Assembly (NCBI GenBank): GCA_015501075.1
Contig: JADNYJ010000191.1
Coordinates: 1-64,000, forward strand
Direction of reading: 5' to 3'
From: Gymnopilus junonius
Taxonomy: Eukaryota > Basidiomycota > Agaricomycetes > Agaricales > Galerinaceae
Length of the DNA: 64,000 nucleotides
How positions within the stretch are numbered: position 1 is the stretch's first letter; each line of letters starts with the position of its first letter. This document shows positions 55,742 through 64,000 of the stretch, in pieces. The notes beneath the pieces were generated by a model, which did no database searches, had not been told where the DNA came from, and worked only from the letters and a program-made list of their open reading frames with translations. The translations under genes were made by a program, and so were the position numbers.

Positions 55742-57004
55742 ATGCTCTCTCGCTGTCAAGTTGCATCTCAGTCAATAAAAATCACCGGTCAGTACATTTC
55801 GTCGAGTTTTACCTTGCTCTAATAGGCTCGGAATATTGTACTAACAGGCCTCCCAACGACTTCTCTGCTATGGTGGACTACAAGGACTTATGCGGGGAGG
55901 CCGCATCCTACCAATTCCCGGTCTTCGTACGCTAGTTGTGTTTAAAAAATTCACTGTCTGACCTTTTCACATAGGAAAGATAGATCCCATGAAGCAGGAT
56001 CCCTCTGGTCCGAGGAATCGTGGGACCAGGTTTTTCTTGACCTTGATAAATCTTTGCCTCCGACAAGACCTTCCCCCTCACTCTTCTCCCAGCCGCGACG
56101 GCAGACAATGACAGAGCGTGAATCTAAAGTACTAACTGGGATGCTAGATATGATATTCGAATCAAAGGAGACTCAGGAGGGCATCAATTCAGACCAATCA
56201 AAGGATAGTTCCAGTGACGAGTCTGGAGGTATCGTTCGAGGTCAAGTGGACGACCTTTTTAGTCGACTCCGTCGATTTTCACGACGCCCAAGAAAAGAAA
56301 TTGACTCATCAACCCAGCTATTCGATCAGAAAAAGGAAGGGATGAGTTTCTGCGCTACTGATCAACAGCTCTTAGAATGGGCAATGCGAGAGGTCTTTGA
56401 CGAGTCAAAGAGATACGAAGAAGCTGCCAGGAAAGCAATGACAACAGCATCAACAACTGGGACCAAGACAGAACTCCCCCATCTGCAGTCTCCAATATAC
56501 TCCCAGTTGATCGCCCACCTAATGCGTACTTTCCGTGTCCATTTTCGAGATCCTAACTTGGCCCTTTTCATCTTCAATCACGCCCAAAAGCTTTCAACGG
56601 TTTCCTATGTCTTTGGCTGTTCGACCGCTGCGTACAACGAACTGGTTGAAACCCGCTGGCTTGCATTCAGTGATCTGGACGGTGTCCGTGTTGCAATAGA
56701 GGAGATGAATGTCAATGGTGTTCCTTTCGACAGCAGAACTCGCAAAGTGATTGACACGATACGTCGAGAGCTCGGCAGTAAAGAAATACTAACGGGATAC
56801 GGAGAGGAGGTTCAGTCGGAAAGCTGGGAGACACTGGCCAAGATAGAAAAATTGCTTGCTCCTAAACTACAAACAAAACGTAGAAGCTTTGTCCAGTGGA
56901 AGGCCGAAGTCGCTGAGGTCGATGAAGATGAGACCTTCGATAACTGGTCTTTCGGTGATCTGGAAAAAATTGGCAATGGGCGATCGGCGCGATCAACGGA
57001 ATAA
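55742..57004 (+). CDS. Mtf2-like mitochondrial protein
   Basis: Three exons (55742..55787, 55848..55926, 55975..57004) give a 384-residue protein. The first is a short basic leader (MLSRCQVASQSIK) that with RTYAGRPH resembles a mitochondrial presequence. The body has LWSEESWDQVFLDLD, a serine-rich linker, and from about residue 235 the conserved Mtf2-like domain (LMRTFRVHFRDPNLALFIFNHAQKLS, VFGCSTAAYNELVETRW, VRVAIEEMNVNGVPFDSRTRK). Yeast Mtf2/Nam1 works with mitochondrial RNA polymerase in RNA handling. The same role here is inferred. The 5' exons were chosen because only this splice pattern keeps one frame. The C-terminal TFDNWSFGDLE tail is polar. Confidence 0.78.
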
Positions 57005-57197
57005 AGAGCAGGACTGAACTCCATATAAGGCTGATGAAGTTGAAGTAGATTATATTCAATGTTTACTAATAACAGATGTCTATCTAGAATATAATGCTAT
57101 GTACTTGAAAGTTCCGCCCAAGACTAATGTATGCACAAAAAAATGAAAATGTGAGCATGAATGATGCCCGACTAGAATACGTAGCATTGGTACCATA

Positions 57198-60100
57198 TTA
57201 TTGATCTGGGCGCCGCGACCGATTCCTAGCTTTCTTAGGTACTGGAATGTTTGACACTGCGCCGCGACCATGAACTGGTTTGTACTGGCCGTCTATTTCA
57301 TCGCATCGAAGGTGGAGTAGCAAATTATAAACGAATATTTGCTCATACCTACGAGTGTTCTAGTAAGTGGTATTCCGCGCAAAGGAATCGATATCAGAGG
57401 ACTTACTGTGCATTTGTAAATACAACAGACATTGAATCCGAGTTACACCGTAGGAGATTTGGTGCCATTACCAGCGCTAGATTGGCAGGGGTCATCTTCG
57501 TAACACTCTGCGTCCTTTCCTCTAGGAATAGCTGCAGGAAGCTGATCACAAAAAGGACGACCCATCGATTGATTGTAGGGAGACGTTCTACGATTTGCAC
57601 GCAGGCTTCCGGTTCTCTTGAATTTTGAATGCATTCATTATACAGCTCTTCAGGCACAAGAGGGTCGCAGAGCTCACGAAGCCATAACTTCATGAGGGAT
57701 GCCAGAACATGTGGGTCGTCTATGGCATCTAGAGTATAATAGCCACGATCGATGCGGAGCTTTAAGGCTGATACAGAGTCGTTATCTCCTGGCACTCGAA
57801 AAATGCCTTCTGACTTCGTGCCGCCGAGAGCAAGAATACCATCTGCGAGGAAAGGGAGAATGATCGGAACCTTCTCTTGGGGGTAATTCCTTTCCTGCAA
57901 TCTGATAATAGCGTCAAGAGATTCACCAAACGTTGAAGGGTTAAAAGCAGCATCCTAGGGTGCGGGTCAGGAATATCTTCACTTGCTATTTGTTGAACCT
58001 ACCGATGCTATTTCGATTTCTGCAGTGGTAGGAGGTTTTCCCCTTGGCCCTTTCGTCGAGATTGAAACAAGGTGGCGCAAACAGTACTTTGCCATTATAT
58101 CCACTCTGCCTTCCTGCTGCGTGGTGTGCTTTTGGATGAATGCTTGAAGACACGTTTCGAAATTCTTGGAGGGTGGAAAAGAAATGAGCAGAACGCAAAG
58201 CAGCTGCCACCCTTTGAAAATGCTCTCCCTTTCACGGTCCGTTAGGAAGCGCTGAAAACGACAGTAATGAACACTTACTTGCTGGGATTCATTGTGAGTT
58301 GTTTCATCAGCTGGCAATAAACCTCGTCTCTCATCTCACCGTGCTTCAAGCCTTCACCTAAAAGCCATCGCTCTTCTTCTAAGATGCCCGAAGTATAGTT
58401 TGGAAGTGATGTAGTGGATGCATTAAACCCATTGGCTACCGATACATAACTATCGGCCTGTAATCGGACGTTGACAGGTTTCTCGCGTTCTCGATCTCCC
58501 ATGATATGCTGAATGACCTTGAATACCTTTACGGCGTCCTTGTGGAATACGCGATTGAGCATAAGTAATGGCGACGTTAAAGGGGTTTTTTGCCAAGTCA
58601 TGAGCTGGGCAACTGGTACTTTCCGTTTGAAAATAAAGCCCGATCTGTGTATCGAGAAGTATTGTTTCGCGTAGTCTGATTCTGAGAATAGCTGGATATC
58701 CGAAACAAGAGCCTGCGGCAGGATTGGATAAGTGCTGTAAAATGACCTTGGTGCATCAGTCCAGCTGTCTGAATTTTTGTAAAAGGATGTTACCCAGACT
58801 GTAAAGTGGCGATGGATGCCCCAGGATTATGTGGTCGAGCTGGGGTATCCACAACTATGGGTTTCCCCGTTGCTCTATTTTTGACAGGACTCATTTGCAT
58901 CATAGCAGCTGTATATAAATGGATGTTACGAGATAAAATAGAGGAATAGGGCCGATCCCCTTACCATGATTTGGAATAGGACTGCTAATACCCTTTCCAC
59001 CAACCGTCGGCCTGTCTTTTGGAATTTCCGGAACAGGCCGAGTAGGCGAAAGAGGAATTTCCCGACTTTTTGTCCGGGACAGCGTGGTAGGAAACTCATC
59101 AAGAGACGATACATATTCTTGAATGCTGCTGGAAAAGCTCATGTCATCTGCAATAGGTTTCTGTACGGATTCATGTTGGTTCTCAGAATGGGGATTAGAC
59201 AAGATTTCCAAAGCAGCATCGAGACTTTGTGGAAGTTGTGGACGATGAGACGTATACGATTTTGACCGGGCACGAGATACGGACTCAGAGGATGGCTGGA
59301 TTGATTCGTCGTTCTGCGATTTTGGTGTAAGAAAATCTCCTGCAGGCAACTTGCCTTTGCCATCTTCGCTAATTGATACCATAGAGTGCTTAGAAGCAAG
59401 TGAAGGAGCGGACGACGCATCCGTTGCATTGGGAGAGCCAGGAATAGGAGTCAATTGCGCGCTGATGACATTATTGCGCTTGAAATTAGACGGATAATTA
59501 CTTGGACTTTGATCGGCGGATATGGACCTTCGCATGACGGGTTTTGCGCCATTACTAACAGGATTGTAGTGAGGCGCCGAAGGAGCAGCTTCGTGGGTGA
59601 TGCTCTAGAGGACCATTTCATGTCAGTTACTCCTCAGAATGATAGACTCCCTTACATTCAGGTCAGACGAAGCGGGTAACAATTTAGAAAAGTGATCAAA
59701 GGTCGTCTGGGATAAACGACGGCTCATGGAGGAACTCTGAAGAACATGTTAGCCTGATAGAATAATCATCCCCTCATTATGTAGACGAACTTGCAAAATT
59801 GAGAGGGGAATGACAAAACCATTTGGTCGCTCCCAAACAGTTTCTCCCGTTTTGGTCTGGTAGTAGTAGGGCAACCCTCTCGGGATTCATCGCTGAGTTC
59901 CCACCATTCTCCCTCTTCACTCGGAGGTAGTCTGCGAATCTAATTTAATCGGAATGAAAAGCTGAGGCAAGAACGCGAGGCATACACGAAGGTGCCTACA
60001 GGCGGATCCCAACTGACCTGGCCTGTGGCCGGACAAGCAAAAAACGACGTTTGTGACTACAATTACCTAGGTTTAATGCAAGGAACAGCATCACTTTACG

Positions 60101-60306
60101 ACGAAACATACCTGAGGATCTACAAGAGTGACCCAGAAGTTGGAGCCCCATGTCGCGTCATCTCCTTCTTCGTTGGGATGCCCAGGCGGCCTGAGGGTAG
60201 CCTGCCGTGAAATTGGCTTGCCTGAGGAGTTGGCGGAATATGGTGGGGACTGAGACGTGGAACGAGGACGCTGAGAAGGAATATTAGGAGAGACTGACAA
60301 GGACAT
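57198..60306 (-). CDS. WW-MyTH4-RhoGAP domain protein (Vilse/ARHGAP39-type), one-base frameshift
   Basis: RhoGAPs switch off Rho-family GTPases and so shape actin and polarity. The order on the minus strand is: start ATG 60306 (MSLSVSPNIPSQ, serine-rich), a degenerate WW unit (SFFACPATGQVSWDPPVGTF), a second WW (EGEWWELSDES, then LPYYYQTKTGETVWERP), and a serine-rich linker (59535-58900). The MyTH4 domain follows (58601-57990: FKVIQHIMGD, EVYCQLMKQLTMNPS, FKGWQLLCVLLISFPPS), then RhoGAP (57900-57400: GIFRVPGD with the arginine finger, LASLMKLWLREL, NLALVMAPNLLR). The last exon ends KARNRSRRPDQ with TAA at 57198-57200. WW-MyTH4-RhoGAP is the layout of animal Vilse. Within the second WW one base is missing near 59879 (GAGGG-TTG); this is probably an assembly deletion. 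Confidence 0.87.
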
Positions 60307-60462
60307 AAGATGAAAGGGGTATCGCTTGAAGAGATGGGGTATCAGTAAGGTATGTAAAACTAAAAGATGAAAAAAATGTGGAGGTCGGCGTTGAATATGC
60401 ACCCTGACCGTGTGCCGTTCGGATAATAGATGGCTGATAAGATTAGATAAATCAAACACGAC

Positions 60463-61455
60463 TTGCGCCTTTGCCACAAACTCCTTCAGCGCCTCCACAT
60501 CCCCGTTGCCCTCTATCAACGATTTCTCTACTCTTGAATAAATACTCGCCATTCCATGATAGATATCTCTTTCACCCCCTCCCACAAATCCTGCAATTTC
60601 CTCCATTTCTCCCACCCATCGATATGCTTTCGGAATCATCGCAGGGACTACCCGGGTGATCCGCGCCAGAAGTTCTGGTTGTGAGTCACCAAGCTCCTGC
60701 AAGAGCGCGTCGCTCGTTGCAGGAGAATTAGCATGAGCGGCTGTGAACAAAACATCAATCCTTCTGAGCAGGTGGGAGATACACAAAATACGAACCCAGA
60801 ATAATTGTCGTGAACAATCCAGTCACCCCCTTAGATATACCCTAGGCAATTTCAACAGTCAGTTACATCTATCATGGTAGCGCCCTGAAGCAATACTCAC
60901 GGCATACGACATCTTCAGTGCACTGGCATCGCCAATCCCTGCGCCTTGGCCATTTAGAGCCCTTACTTTAATGCCGGCCGCGCCAACGGCTGTCTGAAAT
61001 TGCTTCAATCCTGGTTCGTGTTTGGGATCCGCGCACGCGTAAATGGTGGGCACATAAGTACCAGAAGGTGGCCCCCCGATGATGCAGGCATCGAGAAATG
61101 TGATAGGCATGCCAGAAAAGAGAATCGCCATTTTCTTGATCGTGTCGACATTAACGGCATTGCAATCTGCGAAGATAATGGGCTCCTTGTCAATCCTCTT
61201 CGCCAACTGGTACTCGTGTAAGAAATGTTCAGCAAAGGAAACGGCATCTCTTGGGGGTATAATACTCAGAAGGATGTCCGCCTTATGGACGATCTCATGC
61301 CAAGAGGCATCAACCATGCCGGCTTCCTCGGCCCTTTTGCATGTCGCGTCTGAACGGCCCTCCAGACTTGTGAGCACAGTATAACCCGCTTCGACAAATT
61401 TGCGACCAACATTGGCCCCCATAGCACCAGCAGCGATCAGTGCGATAGTCGACAT
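60463..61455 (-). CDS. 6-phosphogluconate dehydrogenase-like NAD(P)-binding protein (DUF1932 C-terminus)
   Basis: A beta-hydroxyacid-dehydrogenase-type protein. The ATG at 61455 opens MSTIALIAAGAMGANVGRKFVEAG, the nucleotide-binding turn in the position of GxGxMG. Later come ADILLSIIPPRDAVSFA, IFADCNAVN, ITFLDACIIGGPP and LNGQGAGIGDASALKMSYAG. The next exons (with introns around 60872-60900 and 60741-60797) give ISKGVTGLFTTIILAAHANS, the conserved start of the C-terminal helical domain, ending near FVAKAQ at 60463. The reaction is not assignable; relatives act on small hydroxy acids. No stop follows in frame: the frame stays open through the next gene's start, so the true end depends on a splice I cannot fix. 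Only the reliable homology is given as the end. Confidence 0.82.
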
Positions 61456-62144
61456 GACGTGAGAGCTTGAAAGTGATGACAATTCCGAGTTGTATGTTTT
61501 GATCCTTGGTATGTATAATTCGTGTGAAGACAATCGTTGCTACAAAAGCATGAGAGGAAAGACATCTAAGGTACTTGCAAGTGTACAGCAGAAACGGATA
61601 TCCAATCGACTTCAATTAGCGCAGTTATGGAATCAGGACATTAAAAGATTTATTCGGACACTGCAATGTGGGCAGGACAATGTTGATTGTTTTTAGGGTA
61701 CGGTTAGAAATTCGCCGTGAATTTCTAACATGGTTATTAACATTTCGCCTCCGGAGCCTATTATTAACAGGTTAGAAATTATTATTAACATGGTTAATAA
61801 CAAATGGGCCTGTTAAAAATGTTAGCAATAAAAATTCCAGAAGTCATCGAGTGGTTCCTTGTATTCAAGTCTCTTTTCCTTGCCTATGCTCGCCTTTACC
61901 CTGATCTGATGCAAGATGTCCATCAAGTAGTCGCGACAAATGATGAATACACTTTCAAGGACCCACGCTGAACGGTATTGGAGTACGACGAATTAGTATT
62001 AAATTATAATGTTTAATGAAACTTCTTGTATATCTGCCAATCATATTACCTCAGGAAAGTTTTATTGGGTTGGTAAACAGCAACTGGGTATTACCTGAAA
62101 CATTATTTAAAGGTCGAATCGTGTCAGAAGTCAAGAAATTTCTA
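61456..62144. other. Intergenic region with short inverted repeats
   Basis: No gene. At 61703-61729 GTTAGAAATTC-GCCGT-GAATTTCTAAC is a perfect 11-bp hairpin. It is followed by several TTATTAACATGGTTA-type short inverted motifs up to about 61830, suggesting a small AT-rich MITE. The rest holds the promoter of the dehydrogenase gene and the 3' end of UCH37. Confidence 0.55.
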
Positions 62145-63345
62145 TCAGTCTTCTTGCATATCTTCGCCTCGTGCTTTCTGTTGTTCTAACCGGTCCTTCA
62201 AGGCTTTCCTCGCTCCTTCTTCAGCAGCAGATAATCGTCCTGCCTTGGCAAGCGATAACAGGAGTGCTTGAACCAGGCCAACATGATTGTGCCTGCGTAA
62301 GCTATTTTCGAACTGGACGAAAAAAAAAGAATGAATAGACCTTATGCGTGCACGTCGGACTCTTTACTCACAGCCCATCTCTCTCTTTTGGAAATTTCGT
62401 CAGTAATTCTGCCCAGGATGTCGCTTGTTGAACAAGTATCTCCGATAGATTGGTAATATTCCAGCTGAGACTGAAGCGATGGCAAAGGATCATCGCGCAA
62501 TGCCAGGAGATTGAATTCGAGCTATAAGATTACTGGTTAATCACTGTCATGTCTGATAGAATCTGACACATACCGCACCAACGGGATAAGTTTTAATTCG
62601 GTCCTCGATAACATCTCTAGATTTTAGAAGCTAGATGAGAAAGGAAAGATTGGAACGGTGAAAAATCCAACCTTGCAATTTTTAGCCACCCTTCACCAGA
62701 CTCGTTGTACACCCCGTGTCGAAGAGCATAAGGCTTCAGTCCATCCAGCTCATATAGAGCGCCCATAACGGGAAGGTATACCACGAAATGGTAGGCGTCC
62801 TCGGTCTTCTTAGGGAGTCCAAGTCCGTCCAGTGAGAATGCACTTGGTGGAGAAAGTGCATTATGCACTTCTCGAAGCCAATCAGCACTGGTAATGACGA
62901 GACCACGAGTCTGTGGATCCATGTGGGCTGTAAATTGTAGTAGATCTGCAAGTTGAGGGCCGCTGTTCAGCGAAGGGATATTCCCAAGTGCATTCAGGAC
63001 AGCCAACGTAGCACAAGCATTATTGACGACTTGGTGGGCGAAGAAACCAGGAAAGTCGGGATCATCGCTGCCTGCTCGTTGCGGTGCTACCGAATTAGAC
63101 GACGTCGGAATCCATTTGAATAAGAAAATTAAAGCATGAAGAGGCTGAAGAGTGGCTAGAGATTCCGGATCAAGAGAGTATAGGTCATCCACAATGAGAG
63201 GCAGTCCCAAAGACTTGAGCAGCTCGCTTTCGACCAGCTCACGTTAACGAACCCACACAGTCTACCCAGAAGCGAGGACATACGTGAATACACCTGGATC
63301 TGATTCAGTCAATTGCCAGCCACTAGTTTCATCGTCCACAGACAT
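62145..63345 (-). CDS. Ubiquitin C-terminal hydrolase UCH37 (UCHL5-type, peptidase C12)
   Basis: UCH37 trims ubiquitin chains at the 26S proteasome, docked through Rpn13. The start ATG at 63345 gives MSVDDETSGWQLTESDPGVFT. The catalytic triad residues are visible: Cys in NNACATLAVLNAL, His in DAYHFVVYLP and Asp in YELDGLKP. The C-terminal coiled and ULD-like part is present (NSLRRHNHVGLVQALLLSLAKAGRL, KALKDRLEQQKARGEDMQED, TGA at 62145-62147). This long C-terminus is what separates UCH37 from short UCHs. The first intron has a normal GTATGT donor. To reach the expected TELVESELLKSLGLP its acceptor would have to be ...TTAACG, not AG (63247-63249), so one A is probably missing. It is divergent from MED31. 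Confidence 0.88.
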
Positions 63346-63549
63346 TGCTTGCCCAACAGCGGTATGTACTTGCGCGTCGCTGAGATCTTCGGAAAAGTCG
63401 AAACTTGTCAACGTTGATTGTTGTGGCCTGTTGCTCACACCACCAGGGACAAATACCCCAAAGCAGCATCCTATAGCACTAAGCACGCTACAGCCGCCCA
63501 CGGTTTCTTAACACCTCATCTCGCGATCTTTTCGCGCTACTGCTCAGAA
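63346..63549. promoter_or_regulatory. Shared upstream region of UCH37 and MED31
   Basis: The start codons face away from each other with 204 bp between. Both promoters must be here. No TATA box or named site is evident. Confidence 0.45.
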
Positions 63550-63960
63550 ATGGACGTTAATCTTACCAAGAATGAGCCTTCTCCTAGCTTAAACCCGAAG
63601 ACTGCGAATCGCGATCGATTTGAACTCGAGCTCGAGTTTGTGCAGGCCTTAGCCAACCCGTTTTATCTCCATTCGTTGGCTCAACAAAATATTCTCGAAC
63701 AACCTGCCTTCGTCAACTTTTTGCAATATCTTCTTTATTTCAAAGAGAAGGACTACGCTAGGTTCATTCAGTAAGCGTACACCTCATTTTGATGTTATTC
63801 CGGCGGCTTATTTTGAAGTTCCTGCTGAACAAGTTATCCTCACGCCCTTCATCATCTTGAATTACTCCAACATCCGCAGTTCAGATCTCAGATGAAAAAA
63901 GATGAGTTCCTCAGAGAATACTTGCATCAAAAGCAGTTCGATCACTGGCGCACCTGGTGA
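63550..63960 (+). CDS. MED31: Mediator complex subunit 31
   Basis: Med31 (Soh1) is a small, very conserved subunit of the Mediator middle module. Two exons (63550..63770 and 63834..63960) with a 63-nt intron give a 115-residue protein, normal for the family. The whole conserved core is present: [44 protein letters not shown], then across the splice [17 protein letters not shown], and [17 protein letters not shown]. The stop TGA is at 63958-63960. There is no damage. The start is the first ATG before the core, preceded by a short polar leader. Confidence 0.95.
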
Positions 63961-64000
63961 GATTTCTCCCCTTTATAACGAACCCCACCTTACCTCTATG

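Noticed and set aside
53221..61455. Secondary-metabolite cluster around the P450
   Set aside because: Neighbours are a mitochondrial RNA-handling-type protein, a RhoGAP and a dehydrogenase in mixed orientations, with no synthase or transporter.

Overview
The window reads as nuclear DNA of a mushroom-forming basidiomycete (Agaricomycetes type). The evidence is many short GT-AG introns (about 40-65 nt), closely spaced eukaryotic housekeeping genes, a DASH-complex gene, and chromovirus, Helitron and hAT elements of the kind common in these fungi. The species cannot be named from sequence alone.

Layout. (1) 0.6-12.2 kb is gene-rich: a decayed tail of a DUF221/CSC1-type membrane protein, DAD2, MED12, a RING-finger protein, a YciI-like protein, a mitochondrial enoyl-CoA hydratase and a DMAC1-like protein. 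(2) 12.9-52.5 kb is a nested transposon island with no convincing host gene. It holds three copies of one hAT-like family, two complete (and one truncated) copies of a second, a Helitron Rep/helicase relic split by an insertion, two solo LTRs, two different chromodomain Ty3/gypsy elements with LTRs and target duplications, a TA-flanked MITE and several fold-back units. It also holds a broken gene of an apparently DDE-type transposase family that I cannot assign to a named superfamily. (3) 53.2-64 kb is gene-rich again: a P450, an Mtf2-like mitochondrial protein, a WW-MyTH4-RhoGAP protein, a 6-phosphogluconate-dehydrogenase-like protein, UCH37 and MED31.

Insertion history can be read base by base. 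A gypsy element entered the DDE-type gene with a 5-bp duplication (GCAAG). A 1.3-kb element then entered that gypsy LTR. A related, inverted copy of the 1.3-kb element sits about 12 kb away and carries a hAT-like insertion, for which the first copy supplies the empty site.

Two kinds of damage must be kept apart. In the transposon island nearly every in-frame stop is a TGA where the family has arginine, as expected from C-to-T change at CGA (CpG deamination). In the flanking host genes the defects are different: isolated one-base deletions, mostly in short homopolymers (in MED12, the RING gene, the RhoGAP gene, and a UCH37 splice acceptor). These look more like assembly errors than real gene death.

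The flanking genes cover unrelated household functions (Mediator, kinetochore, proteasome deubiquitination, mitochondrial metabolism). They do not form a pathway cluster.
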